64,000 nt of DNA from Hyaloscypha bicolor E (GCF_002865645.1 NW_020194575.1:249247-313246); one strand, 5' to 3'; positions 1-13,389 are shown, counted from the stretch's first letter. Program-made: numbers and translations. The notes: generated from the sequence alone by a model not told the origin.

Positions 1-655
1 TTTAAAAAGCTATTTAAAAGCTTTTTTTTCTTTTTTATATATTATAATAAGCTATTTCTAAGAAAAAAAGTTTATATATTAATATATAAAAAGCTTTCTA
101 GAAAATAGTTTTTTAAGAAGTAGCTTATTATAATATATAAAGAGTTCTCTAGAAATAGCTTATTATAATATATAAAAAGCTTTTTAAAAAATAACTTATT
201 ATAATAAATAAAGAATTTTTAAAAAATAGCTTTTAAAAAGTAAAAATACAAGTAATAAAAGAAAATATTTTCTAGAAAAAAAGCTTTTTAAAATATAATT
301 TACTATAATATATAAAGAGCTTTTATTAATAATAAATATAAGTCTTAATATAATTTTAATATATTTTCAAGTCTAATTTTAAATAATATATAATTCATAG
401 CTTTGAATTTTATTATTTTAATTATTTATTACCTAAAATCCAGTTCTAGTAAATTATATTAATTTAAAAGAAAATAATAAAAGTTATAAAACTTCCGGTA
501 ATTTTATTAAGGCTATTTACTAGGCTATAAAAAGTTATTAAACGCGTAATTCTTTAAAACATCTTTTATTTATTAGAAAATCTATAATAATATAACTATC
601 TAAGGCTTATAAAACCTTATTTAAAAAATATTAACTATTTTAATTTCAAATCAAA
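1..655. other. AT-rich RIP-degraded non-coding DNA
   Basis: Almost pure A/T with TA and TTA runs and no open frame of use. Short degenerate copies of a motif like TTATTATAATATATAAAGA recur between about 40 and 320, so local repeats exist. The change to normal composition is near 655-700. It is probably a separate RIP-mutated transposon remnant, but no family can be recognised. Confidence 0.75.
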
Positions 656-1055
656 ATAAATCCAGAGCATATAAAATGAGCAGATTTTATAGACGCTCTA
701 TAAGACTCTAGATACTCGCTTTAACGGCAAGAGCATGTCGGGCCAGTCGGTGCCGCATTCTATAAATAATTTCACATAACGGCGCCTTCCTTGCGTACTA
801 ACCTCCCTTCCACAACGTGGCCAATGTGCCTAGCTCAAGTCTGCCTGGGAGAGGTGGATTGAGCCTCGTGAGGCAGAATGCGAACAACGCATCTGCGAGG
901 CCAGCAAGTAATCTTGTTTCATTCTTCGCTTTCTCTCAACCTGCTTTCCATGTACATAACAGAGTTGCTCTTGATATTACGACTAGAGATGGCTAGCATA
1001 GAAGAAGCCCTGCAAAGATTTCTAATAGAAGTTAATTGAGCAATCCGAAATCTCC
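656..1055. other. Normal-composition island: displaced 3' flank of the HET gene
   Basis: About 400 bp with ordinary base composition between two AT-rich blocks. It ends exactly where the inverted-repeat end of the large insertion begins, after the sequence GAGGA at 1,056-1,060. The other end of the insertion at 29,562 is also followed by GAGGA. Removing the insertion joins this island to the 3' end of the HET gene, and the minus-strand frame of that gene then runs on for a few codons before a stop. I infer that it is the original 3' flank of that locus. No gene of its own is visible; a short ATG frame at about 989 ends after 16 codons. Confidence 0.6.
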
Positions 1056-1060
1056 GAGGA

Positions 1061-1132
1061 TACTGAGGCCATTAGCGGGCTAGTCGACAAAACCGAGAAG
1101 CGAAAAGTGATTTTCTGATTTTTTGATTTTCG
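1061..1132 (+). repeat. Left terminal inverted repeat of the outer element
   Basis: Begins TACTGAGGCC, contains GTCGACAAAACCGAGAAGCG at 1,083-1,102, and continues into tandem GATTTT-type units before a C-rich stretch at about 1,133-1,150. The reverse complement is found at 29,475-29,562. It is far less mutated than the DNA inside the element. Confidence 0.7.
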
Positions 1133-1200
1133 CACCCGCACCCCCCATACCTCACTAAAATAAAAAAAGTACAGCATATACGCCTTATTCTCGACTACTC

Positions 1201-1395
1201 CTAGCCCCCCCTTAGCTTACGTGGTCCGTAAGGCAAATCCCATGGATTACGAGGCATATCTCTATCTTCCTTACTCTCTATATCCTCTATACTACCTATA
1301 TTACTCGAATTATCTATATCTTCTTTATTTCCTTTTTCTCTAGTATCTTTATCCTCCTCTGCTATAATCTTCTTTCCTATTACCTTCTGACCTTA
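1201..1395 (-). pseudogene. C-terminal tail of a lost transposon gene
   Basis: On the minus strand an open frame enters from a stop near 1,396 and ends at the TAG at 1,201-1,203. It reads as an acidic, lysine-rich tail rich in E, D and K, followed by a proline/glycine/arginine ending (NPWDLPYGPRKLRGG). Upstream (1,400-2,000) the frame dissolves into RIP stops. Its position just inside the left inverted repeat suggests the 3' end of the transposase or accessory gene of the outer element. No domain remains, so the family is unknown. Confidence 0.35.
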
Positions 1396-2769
1396 TATCT
1401 ATTTTTATACTCGCTTTCTATATCTTATAAGTAATTAAGGCTTTAGTATAAAGGGTTTTATAAATATAGAGCAAGGCTTTCCAGACTTAGTAGAATTAGT
1501 ATTAAGTTAATAGAAAATATAGACTTTATTATTATTATTATTATATCTATAATTTATATAAGTATTATTAAATTTGCCTTTTATAATTATATAATATTTA
1601 AAAAGGTTCCTTAGTCTTTTCTTATTATTATAAGTAGTATAAGCTTAAGAAAATTCGATTCTGCAAATATATATTAAGCTTGCCTCTAGATTTGCTTTGC
1701 TTTTCTTTAATTTCTTTAGCTCTCTGCTCTAGTATAGTTCTATTTCTCTAATTTTAGTCTTATTATTAATTTGCTTTATTATTTTAGTAATATTATTAGA
1801 TAATATAAGGAAATTAAAGTATTATTATAAAGAAGAAAAAAGAAAAGAAAATTATATATAAAATTAAAATTAAGAAATAGAAAAGTTTATTAATTAAATA
1901 TATTAACGGGAAAGAATATTATAAACTAAGTTTAAATTATTAGAAAATATATTATAAATATTATCTTTTTACTTATTTATAGCTTTATTACTTTTTTTAT
2001 TACTTTTGCCTTTATTAGAACTATTATCTAAAGCTATATTTAATATATCTTTAATAAAGAAAAGCTTTAATAATAGTATTATATATTGGAATTAAAGTTA
2101 TTTTTAGAAAAATATTAAAGTTAAAGTTAAGGCTAAGATTAAAGCTAGTATATCTATATTTTTATTATTTATTTTTAAAATATAAAAACAAATATTTAAT
2201 ATAATTATTTAAACCTAAATAAATTTATAATAAATAATATCTAAAAATGAAAATATTAGTATTTAATAGCTTTAAATTAAATCTATTTAAATATTAAAAA
2301 AATCATAATTTTAGGTATTATAATTATAAAAATAATTTTTTTTCTTTTTTACTAATTTATAAAAGCTAAAATATATTAATAATAATTATATTATATTTAA
2401 TTTATATAATTAGCTAATTTACTTTATTAATTATAAATAATTTAAGGTAATTTAAATCTTTTTAAATCTTTATATATAACTTATTATATAAACTTTTATA
2501 TTTCTATATTTAGTAATACTATAATTATAATTTTTAAATAAAAAGAACTCTATTATTCTAATATATATAATTATATTTATTTCTTATTTTTTAAATATAT
2601 AATTATTAAATTAGAAAGGCTTAAGAATTCTAAATAATATTTTCTTTTAAGAAATATATATTTTTAATAAATAATAAAAGTAAATATCTTTAATAAATAA
2701 TAGAAATAAATATAAAATTATATAATAATATAATTATCTTATACTAGTACTTTTATTTTTTTATTGATT

Positions 2770-3480
2770 TTATTATTAATATTAAGAGCTTTTACTTTTT
2801 ACTAATATTTTTTCTATTAATATCTTTATTAATACCTTTATTAATACTTCTATTAATATTAAAAGCTAATATCTAATTACTTTATAACCTTTTTCTTTTC
2901 TTTTAAACTCTTCTTTCAAATTCCTTTTCCAAATTTCTTTTCTAAATTCCTCTTTTTTTTAATATTTCTACTAATAATATTAAGAGCTAGTATCTAATTA
3001 CTATTTCCGGGTTACTTTTGTCTAGAACTCCTATATTATAAATCTTTAATTTACTTGCTTTTTAGAAAGCTAAATTTTAGATTTCTTTTTTTATTTTCTA
3101 ATATTTCTATTTTTCTTTTTCTAATATCTTTTATATTTTCAGGCCCTTTAAGAATATCCTCTCTCGAATTTCCAAAAAAGAAGCTAATTCTTATTTAAAT
3201 CTTTTTAAACTTTAATATCTTCTTTCCTTTTCTAATAACTCTTATATTTTTAGGCCCTTTAAGAATATCTTCTTTTAAACTTCTAAAAAAGAAGCTAATT
3301 TCTATTTAGATCTTTCTAAACTTTAATACTTCTTTTCTTTTTCCGATATCTCTTATATCTTTAGGCCCTTTAGAAATATTCTCTTTTAAACTTCTAAAAA
3401 AAGACTAACTTCTATTTAGATTCCTTTAAACTTTAAACTTTAATATTTTCTCTTTTTTTTTAATATTTATAAAAGCTTTT
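2770..3480 (+). repeat. Degenerate ~111-bp tandem repeats
   Basis: The landmark AGGCCCTTTA(A/G)(A/G)AATAT recurs at 3,141, 3,252 and 3,363, a period of 111 bp, with the surrounding text (CTTCTAAAAAAGA and TTTAAACTTTAATA) also repeated. Two older copies of a related unit, marked by TATCTAATTACT, occur near 2,870 and 2,990. It lies in the outer element to the left of the outer gypsy LTR and is non-coding. Confidence 0.75.
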
Positions 3481-4860
3481 AGGCTATTACTAAATATCTT
3501 TATTCTTTATCTTGAAATATATACTAACTTATTCTTATAGGAAATAGTTTTTCTTTTTCTAATCTCGATTTCTTTAATATATATTTCTTACTTTTAGGCT
3601 ATTTAGATATTTTCTTATTTATTTTTTTAAAATATATATTAATTTATTTTTTAATTTATTTTAATTTATTTTTCTTTTAATATTTTTATATATATATCTA
3701 GTTAGTATTAGTTCTTATAACTTATAATTAGGCTTTCTATTTATTAAATATCCGGATATTTTATTTTACTTTTACTTTATATATTTTATTTTATATACTT
3801 TATTTTTCTTTTATTATAAATTAGAACTCAAATAGTATTTATCTTAAATACTTATATTCTCGAATATATAAGATTTCTATAAATCTTTCGGGATTATAAA
3901 CTAGTTTATTTTGGTTTAGAAAAGCTTTCTTAAAAGTATTTCAGGAATTATAGTATTTATTATAACTTTTTCTAAAAATTAATATAATATAAATAATTCT
4001 AGTTTATTTTCTTTTTATAAAATAAACTATTACTCTAAATTCATATAAAAATTCTAATTATTTCTTGAATTAAAATATAAGTATTTCTTATTTCTATTAA
4101 ATTAGATATAAAAAATAATAAATATCTTTAGACTAGTTTATAATACTAGTTAAATACTAAAACTCCCTATATCTTATAAGATATTACTTATAGCTCGAGA
4201 TATATTATATTTAATAAGGCTTTTATATCTAATTACTTTATACTATAATAAAATATCTTAGTATTATAATTAGAAGAATTCTATTTTATAATTTTATTTA
4301 TTACTTATAAATTTTCTAGCTAATAAGTCTTAGTTAATAGCTAAGAAACTTATTAGCTACTTTATCTAAAGTCTTTAAAAGTAAGAAATTGCTCTAATAA
4401 AGATTTAATATTAAAAATGGATTTAACTAATTAATTTAAATAAAGAGTTTATAATAGAAGTTTTCATATATAAGTAATTTTATATAATAAACTTAAGTTC
4501 CTATTTCTAATTATATAAATAAGCTATATAAGAAACTCTTTCTAGTTTATTAGAATAATTCCTATTTCTAATTAAATAAGTTATAATATATAATAAATTT
4601 GAACTTTTCTTGAATTATTTTTAAAAGAATTAGTAAGCTTTTCTAAATAGACTTATTAAGGTTTTAGTTTTTAAAGATATTAGTCTAGCCTTTTTACTTT
4701 TCTTTTAAATAATAGTTTAGCTTTCAGGAATTATATATAAATAAGAAAATATATTATATATATTATATTTTTTTTTAAGTAAATTAAAATAAAACCTATA
4801 AAATTCCTGTAATAATATTAAATCTATAATATTAGCTAGTAAAGACTTTAATAACCTTAA

Positions 4861-5187
4861 TATAAGGCATATAATAATAGAGTAATATATAAATAATTGA
4901 GGTAAATAAACTATAAAATAATATTTATAAATATAATTAATTCCAAGAATTAATTCTAATAAAAAACTAATTAATATTTCTTTCTAAAGCTAAAAGTATT
5001 TCTTTATATATTTCCTAGTATTTAGCTAAATATATGAAGTTTTTTATTTAATTAGGAAATATAATTTTATATAATCTATATAATTTCAATTACTTATATA
5101 ATTCTAATTATAAGCTTTATCTAAAATAAGAAACTAGATTTATAATATCTAATATCTATCTATATATTATTATATATATTTATTATA
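4861..5187 (-). repeat. 3' LTR of outer gypsy element
   Basis: Matches 24,556-24,778 in direct orientation over its first ~195 bp and its last ~30 bp. It holds about 100 bp in the middle that the other copy lacks. Ends are TATAA and TTATA, as expected from TG..CA ends after RIP. Left flank is CTTAA. Confidence 0.65.
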
Positions 5188-6415
5188 TTAATTCTCTTTT
5201 TAGGCCTTTATTTCTAAAAGATCTAAGAAAACTATAAATAGCTTTATAAATAGTTTTCTAAAACTTTCCTGGCTATTAGTTCTTTTTAAAGACTTCTTAT
5301 AATTACTCTATTATTATATTAGATAATAGAATTAAAAATATATTTTATTAATTCTATTTTATTAATTTATAAATTATATTTAATAATTCTCTTTTATAAA
5401 AATAATACAAATATAGTATATATTATTAAATATAAAGCTCTTTCGGTTTTCTAATTAGTTTATAAATCCTAACTTAGCTTCTATTTATAAATAAATTATT
5501 ATTTTATAGGCTTAAAAGCTTAGAAAAGTTATTTCGATTTTCTAGTTTATTTATAAATTCCTTTTTTAGAATCTTTTAGATATTTCTAATATAGAACTAG
5601 TTCTAAATTTATAATTACTATTTGAGAAAAAAGTATTATAAAAAGGCCTTTCTTTTTCTATTAACTAATTTTTTCCCCCTTAATTATAATACTATATCTA
5701 GCTTTTTCTTATCTTTTATTTTTATTTTTTAAGTCTTTTTAAAGCCTTTTTTAAACTTCTTTAAACTTCTTTAAGTTTCTTTTAATTTTTATTTAAGCTT
5801 TCTTTTAATTTTCTTTTCTATTTCTTTATTTATTAAAATAAATTCTTTTTTTAATATTTATTAGTCTATTATTACTTATTTAGCTAATACTTTTATAGCT
5901 TTAATTTACTCTCATTATCTTTAATATTCCAAGAATATTACTAAGTTTCCCGATTTTATTTATATTAAAAGTAATAACTACTTAGTATATAATTATTACT
6001 ATTCTAAGAATAAAAAGTATAATTCTATAAATTATAAATTTCTTCTTTTATTTTTTATTCTAATATTATTTAAGATTTCTCAAATATATATAATATAATT
6101 AAATTAACTTTTTAAGCTATTAATATATATAAGTGTTTTATCTAATTTTTATCTAAAAGAGAAAAGACTATTATTATCTTTTTTTTATATTAAACTATAT
6201 ATATTTCTTATATTAAAGCTATTATTCGAGGCTAATAAATTTCTCTAATAATTTAAGAAATAGATTAAGTAATTCTTACTAGCTTAGTATAAATATAAAA
6301 TACTTTTAAAGATATAATTAATATTTTTTAGTATTAAATAAGCTTATTTTCTCTTTATTTCTTATTAATAGCTATTAGCTTTTTAGACTAATTTATTATT
6401 TATTTCTTAAAATAA

Positions 6416-6472
6416 TTCTAATAAAAATAATAATAAAAATAATAATAAAAATAATAATAAAAATAATAAAAA
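6416..6472 (+). repeat. 12-bp A/T microsatellite
   Basis: About 4.5 copies of the unit AATAATAAAAAT inside the RIP block. Confidence 0.85.
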
Positions 6473-6627
6473 GTATTTATAAAAATAAAGTATTTATTAA
6501 ATATAGAAATTAGAATTTTTAGAGTTTTTAATAATTTTTATATAGTTTTTTTAAGAATAAATATATGGTTTTTTAATAATTTTCTAATAAAAGTATTTAT
6601 TTTTTATATTTCTATTTAGCTAATAGT

Positions 6628-6918
6628 TATTATAGATACGGTATTTAGGGCTTGGAAAGCAAAATAGAAGGTCCCTTATAAAGACAATTCAAAGCTAAGG
6701 AAGGGAAAACTAGAATACAGGAGGCTATAAGGAAGTATATATACCCTATAGTATACTAGTCCCGAAGGGGCTTAGCCTTCTAAATATCTCTAGTATATTC
6801 CAAGCCTATTTCCCTAATAAGGCAGCCGTATTACGTATATCTAGGAAGTAACGGGATATAGGTAATTATATTAGCTAACTATATTAGCTAATAAGGTCAA
6901 AAGCTAAATCGTAATATT
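6628..6918 (-). repeat. 3' LTR of inner gypsy element
   Basis: Begins TATTATAGATACGG on the + strand and shares long exact runs with 13,056-13,389, such as TTCTAAATATCTCTAGTATA and AAGCCTATTTCCCTAATAAG. Differences are mostly C/T or G/A transitions. Confidence 0.85.
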
Positions 6919-7699
6919 ACCTCCCCTTTCGGAATAAGCTTATTCCCGAGCTTTATAAAAGCCATTAATCTATCTAATTTCATATTATTTTCCTTTCTAA
7001 AGTAAACTAGTATCTCGGATATAAATATTATATATAAAAGGCCGGGGCCTTTACTATATAACTTAGGAGAGTTTATTATTATTCCTATATAGTTCTGGAC
7101 AAGTATTGTTTTTTATATAGTCTAGCTAATATTATAGGTTTTATAGAAGTTCTAGTATATTAATATTATTATTATAGAAACTCTATAAAACCAGGGGGCT
7201 ATTACTTAGTACTAAAGCTAGATACTATACTGGATTCTTATTCTAACTAATCTAATAAATTCTATACTTTAGCTTATTTCTTACTAGCTTGACTATAATA
7301 ACCCGCTTAATACTATACTCTTATTTGCTATTCTCTAGTATTAATAGAGGCGGTTCCGGGTTTATTTAACCTAGTAGAGAATTCTGGGGGTCTTTTTATA
7401 GCTTCTTTATATAAAAAACTAGATATATCTTTATGGTTTCCGGCAGTTTTAGGAAAAATAAATAGCTATACTATTCTAGGATCTCAAACAGGCCTTCTAT
7501 TTAGTTCTCTAGCTTCCGGTTCGGATAATTAGATTTCTAGTACTTTATAGTAATTCATATCTTATTCCCGACTTTGAAATTAATTAGACGGCGGTATTTA
7601 TTAGCTTATATTATATATTATTCCTATACTTATTCTATATAACCTTAGGCAAGTTACTATAATTTATATAATTAATTTACTAATACTTTAGTTTCGTTT

Positions 7700-10600
7700 C
7701 TATTTAGCTTCTTCTTGAGTAAGCTAGCTTTAATAGAGAAGTTCTAGTCTAGAGAGATATAAGGTTCGTAGCCTTTTTTAGTTATAAATAGGGACTAGCT
7801 AATAGTTTTATACTAAAGAGAGGCTTATTAATAATTAATTATAGTAACCTATTTATTCCAGTTATTCTAGTAATAGTTAATATACGGGTATAATCTCTAA
7901 TTAAAATACTAATTAATAATCTCTATTTATCTGTCTATTTAGAGGTAATTAGCTATAGAGAGCTTGAGCTTTATACTAATTCTTATATAGAATTCACTCT
8001 AAAAATCGGATATAAATTAGGGTTCCTAATCTAATATAATTATTTCTAAAATACTTACTTAGTATATTATATAAAATAAAAATAGAAATACTAGCTACTT
8101 GGCTATAATTATATCTTATACTAGAATTATAATTAGGTACTTAGATAAGTAATTCACAAATATAGTAATTATATTATAGCCCGATTTGCTTTCTAGATAG
8201 CTCTTAAAGTCTATAGTAATATATTATTAGAAATAATTAGGAACTAGAAGGAAATAAAGCAAACCAGGCTTCTTATTTCTAGATATATATAATCTCTTAT
8301 AAGTATAGTAATTACTATAGTATTAATTAATATCCTTACTTATAAATGGCTAGTAATATTACTTTTTTAATAGCTAATAGAGCTTTATATATCCAGGATA
8401 TCTAGAAAGGGATTTATTATATACTTTACAAATTAGGGTAGTTTATAAAAGTAGTCCGGGGGTTATTTCGTTCTCTATAATATAGAGTCTTCTATAGTAT
8501 AAAAAGAGGCCGTCTTATAATATCCAGATATTACTTTTGGCTTGGGCTATTATATATAGTTTCTCTAAATCAGGTAATATATAATTATCCTATAGAATCT
8601 TATCTATAAGTTATAAACTATTATACTCGATAGGAGCTTCTAATAATACTTCTATAGGAACTACTATAGCAGAGTTTACTAATAAAGCTTCTAAAAGAAT
8701 ATCTTCTTCTAGGGAAATTATATCTTTAATAAAAATATTCTTTTCCGGAAAGTCTTTAGTATATATTTGGTTTTTAGGGCCGAATTCCGGATTAAGTAAG
8801 CCGACCTTATAAAGTATTACTATAAGCTATAAGTTATAGATAATCTCCGGATTAATCTTATTTTTAGGAAGAAGTACTTGAGTTTATAGCTTCTCCTTAA
8901 TCTGGCCCTGAGTATTTACTTTATCTTATCTTTATAATAAAGTATTTGCTTGCTTATTCGATTTTCTAGAGTAATATATAAGCTTAAAGTAATAGTAAAA
9001 TAAGAGCTTAGCCTATCTAGCTTATTAAGAAAAGAGCTTCTTAGTAGTTATAAAGTATTTTAAGATATAGTAATTAGAATAGACCTTAAAAAGAGTATCC
9101 TAAAGGCCCTCTAGCTTAGCTCTCTATTTCTCTAGTACTTATATTATAGTAAGTATCTCCTTATTATATATATTATAATTAAGCTCTACTAAAAGTATAG
9201 TTTTAGAAAAATAAGCTATAGAATACTAAAGGCCTATTTCCGGGTTTTATTAAGAGAATAGGCTAGTAACTACTTCTTTAGATATATCTATTTCTATTAT
9301 TATAGGCAGATCTGAATTATAGTATTATAGAACTAGAATAGAAATTATAGCTTTCTTTAGATAAGTAAAAGCCTCTTAATATTACTCGGATTACTTAAAA
9401 GAAATACCTTTTTTTATAAGTAAAGTAAGAGGTCTAATAATCTATTTATATTCTCTAATAAAGTATTTATAAAAGTTATAGAAGCCAAGAAAGAACTATA
9501 TATCCTTAACTATCTTTGGGAATTACTAGTTATATATTACTTTAATTTTATTAGAATTTACTTTAATACTAGATATAGAAATAATAAAGCCCAAGTACTT
9601 TATATATATAACTTTAAATTCCGATTTCTTAATATTTACTTAAAGGCTAGTAAGGTATAAATAGTCTAGTATCTTTTATATATACTATTTATACTTTACT
9701 AGATTCTCTAAATAAATAAGAATATTATTAAGATATACTATATAAAAGTTATTTAGATATTTAAAAAGTATATTATTTATATAGTATTAATATATAGCCG
9801 GGCCATTTATAAGGCCTTCCTAAAAAATATTATATTTATATATTCTATAGTAGATATGAAATATTATTAGCTCCTGAAAGTTCGAGTCTATAGCTATATA
9901 ATAGAAAGCTTAGTAAATATCTAATTTAGTATAAATCTTGGCTTTAGATAATTAACTTAAAGTCTTATTAATAAGTAAAAGAAAATATTAATTCTTCTAG
10001 GTAATATTATTCAGATAGCGGAAATTAATATAGAAATATAAACCTCTATTTACTTTCTTTATAAAAAGAACTAGTAAAGTAAAGGAAGCCTAACTAACTT
10101 TAATAAAGCCCTTAGCTAGGTTATTTTCTAAGAAATACTTGATTTCTAGAAGCTCTTGAATAGACTATTACCGGAGGAATTAATATCTAATACTCTCGGT
10201 TCTCTTTAGGCCTTTAATCTAAATCTTATAATTATATGGTTTATAGAAAGAAAGAATATTAGATTTCTTCTTAGAGAAAACAGAGGTATATTTCTTGAAT
10301 TCCGGAAGTAATATTTTCTATAGCTACTAAAGCTCTATTTCTCCCGGCTATTAATTCTCTGGGCCAGGAATAGCTTCTTTTTTCCGGGCTTTAAGCTTCT
10401 TATTAATCTTATAAATAGAGATTTAACTAATAATATTATTTTTTCTCTTAGCTATATAATTAAATACTATAGAGGTAAGAATAGCTAGGTCTAATATTTG
10501 CTCTTTATTAAAGACTTCTTCCTGCTTCTTTAGCTTTTACTTAAGTATTATATCTTAATTAAGCTATAGAAGCTCCTTTTCTATAGTCTTATATAATTCC

Positions 10601-12700
10601 CTCTAATTAGTTCAAAAGAAGAAAGATTACTTTAGAATAGAAAGTTTCTAGGAATAGCTTATAATAAAATCTTATTAATTAGTATTCTTTTAATACTTCT
10701 TATTAGATTACTTCTCTAGCTATTATTATAAAGTACTAATAATATAACCGAATTATATAGATTTAGGCTTGTTCTTTAGCTATATAAGCCTATATTTTCT
10801 ATAGTTAACTAGAATATTAATATATACTACTTATTTTCTATTAAGAATAATATTATAATCTCTAAGATTTAGGATAATTATAGGTATATTAATGCTTTAT
10901 TTATTAATTAGAAATAAGACTTCTATATATTTCTTAGTAAACTTAGCTAGCTTTCTATTAAAACTATATATAATATAGAATAAAGAAAGAAGTTATAGTT
11001 CTATTCCTAAGAATTATTCTATAAACTAAATAAGCTTCGTATTAATAAAGGCATAACTATTAGCTCTAGTATTAATAAGGAAAGAAGACTTAATTCCTAA
11101 TTTATTTATACTAATAATATAGGGCATTATAAGAGTATTTCCTCCTATTAAATAAATTAAGTTAATCTCTACTAAATTCATACTATAAATTCCTAAAGTA
11201 GAGACTTTCTTTAGGGATACTTGTTTCCCGGTTTTATACTAGAATTAGAGTTTGAATTCTCTAAATACTTTACTAGAATAGTATATTCCGGTAAAATAGG
11301 AACTAAGCCCGGCTTAATTCTAGAAAGAGCTATCTTGGTTTTCTTACTATATAGAACCGGATAGTATCTAATATAGTAGCCGAACTTATTATAGTTATAA
11401 TATTTAATAGTTAAGAGATCTTCGGTTTTTATAAGATATTACTTATATTTATAAGAGAATATATATTTAATAAAAGTAATTAATATAGGCTTCTTGGGTT
11501 TCTTCTTAGAAATATATTTCTTAGGAATATATAAGAATATAGTACTAGAAGTAAACTTGACTAGGATAGCTCTTGCCTTTTTATATTTCTTAGTCTTCTT
11601 ATATATAGCCTTAATTTACTAATTATTAGTAATATAGTATTAAGTAAAGCAAGTAGTATTAATAAATAAATTATTATAGTATATATATACTAATTCCTAA
11701 AGCTTTAGTAAGAGCTTCTTATTTAGTTTATATTTAATATCTTAAAAACTAATACTGCCTTTTATAGATAGTTATAAGAAGAAAGTATAGAACTTCTAAA
11801 ATACTTAACTAGAATATATTTAAAGCTTACTAAAGTTATAATAAGTATTCTATATCTTATTAGAGTTAGAGTATAGCTTTTTTAGGTAAGAATAGAGCTC
11901 TAAAAGCTAATAATACTAATTTAGATTATCTTTATTTATATAAGAGTTAGTTAGGGCAAGAGTATTACTAGTAAGTTTACTAGAAATATAAATAATCTTG
12001 AGATTCTCTAAGAAATATAAATTAGTATTTCCTTATAGCTTATTCTTAATCTGAACTAGCTAGTTATTAAAGATAATATAATCTCTAGTAAAGAAAGTTA
12101 GATCTGGGAGCTTAGTAATTCTAGTATTTCTAAAAAAAGTATAAGATATAGGGAATCCTGAACGGGAATAAGCAGATAATAGTTCGGAATTCTTTTAAGA
12201 GAGATTTAAAGTAGCCGGGATAAGTAAAGTAGAAGTAATTAGAGCTACTATAAGCCAATTTACTATAGCTATATAGTATTTAATATTATTCTCGAGCTTA
12301 GTATTCTCGAGAATAGCTTTATTATAACTATAAGTATTCTTATATAAAATAGTTCTTTAGATATTTTTCCGGTAACTCTTTATAATAATATTAATATCTA
12401 AAAGTAAGATATTAGGTTCCTTGGCCTATTTATATAACTCTCCGGTAGTAATATAGTCTTTAGTCTCTAGAAGCTTTATAATAAAAGCAGAGGGTTCTAT
12501 TTCTATAAACTCGTTTATAAATTCTCTAGGAATACTAATAGAATATTTGGTTCGGGAAAGGCTACTAATAAAATAACCTAAACTAATAGAAGCTTTACTA
12601 GAAGCCTTAGCGGAAGTTAATATAGTTCCTGGTTATATAATATCCTGGGAAATTAACCTATTATACTTTTCCTCTACTATATTCTCCCTAGTAATCTTAT
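7700..12700 (-). pseudogene. Inner gypsy gag-pol remnant
   Basis: Reading the minus strand across stops, about 9,990-10,080 gives the start of a Ty3/gypsy reverse transcriptase (ASTLVLFIKK then a YFYINFRYLNNIT-like stretch, matching the family pattern of a VLFVKK block followed by an R-x-L-N block). About 9,705-9,745 gives YLNNILIYLE where the active enzyme has YLDDILIY, so both catalytic aspartates have become asparagine (GAT to AAT). Near 11,350-11,407 a gag zinc knuckle reads with tyrosine in place of each cysteine (TGY to TAY). Both are what G-to-A RIP changes produce. The outer limits are approximate and the integrase part was not traced residue by residue. Confidence 0.75.
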
Positions 12701-13055
12701 TACTAGTATATATATAGGGCCTATAAGATTATAGGATAGGGCTTAAGGGTAATAGTCAGGTTATTAGCCTGTGGGTGCCTATTATTCTAGGACTTGGTTA
12801 AAGAATAGCCTTTATTTGAGGTTTTTCGATTTTCGGATTTTCGGGAGGATTTCTAATATATTACTAGTATATATTTATAAAAATATAAATACCTGATTTC
12901 TCTAAGGGTTCTAAAGCTTTTTGCTTTTATTATTCTGGAGTCTATTACTCGTATTTCTGAGGTTCCGTTATCTTAATAGTACCTATATTACTAATAGTTC
13001 TGAATTAGTTTATTTAAAATTCTCTATAGGATTAAAGGAAGTAAGCTTTAAATAT

Positions 13056-13389
13056 TATTATAGATACGGTATTTAGGACTTGAAAAGTAAGGTAAAAGGT
13101 CCCTTATAAAGACGATTTAAAGCTAAGGAAGAGAAAACTAGAATATAGGAGGCTATAAGGGAGTATATATATCTTATAATATACTAGTCCCGAAGGGGCT
13201 TAGTCTTCTAAATATCTCTAGTATATTCCAAGCCTATTTCCCTAATAAGGCAGCCGTATTATATATGTCTAGAAAGTAATAGAATATAAGTAACGGGATA
13301 TGGGCAACGGGATACAGGTAACTATATTAGCTAACTATATTAGCTAATGAGGTCAAAAGCTAAATTATAATAATAGTATTATAATATTA
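13056..13389 (-). repeat. 5' LTR of inner gypsy element
   Basis: Same sequence as 6,628-6,918, but about 40 bp longer. The extra length comes from additional copies of a short unit (AACGGGATA(T/C)(G/A)GG family) at about 13,285-13,320 and an extra AT stretch near the end. Confidence 0.85.

Larger units (their letters stand above)
6628..13389 (-). mobile_element. Inner Ty3/gypsy LTR retrotransposon
   Basis: Two direct LTRs (6,628-6,918 and 13,056-13,389) bound about 6.8 kb. Orientation is minus: next to the left LTR the + strand reads ACCTCCCCTTTCGG, whose complement is a polypurine tract (GAAAGGGGAGGT) directly before the 3' LTR. The minus strand shows a gypsy reverse transcriptase across about 9,500-10,150 and a zinc knuckle near 11,350-11,407. 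No clean target duplication was found (left flank ATAGT, right flank CTTTT). Fully RIP-mutated, with stops throughout. Confidence 0.85.
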
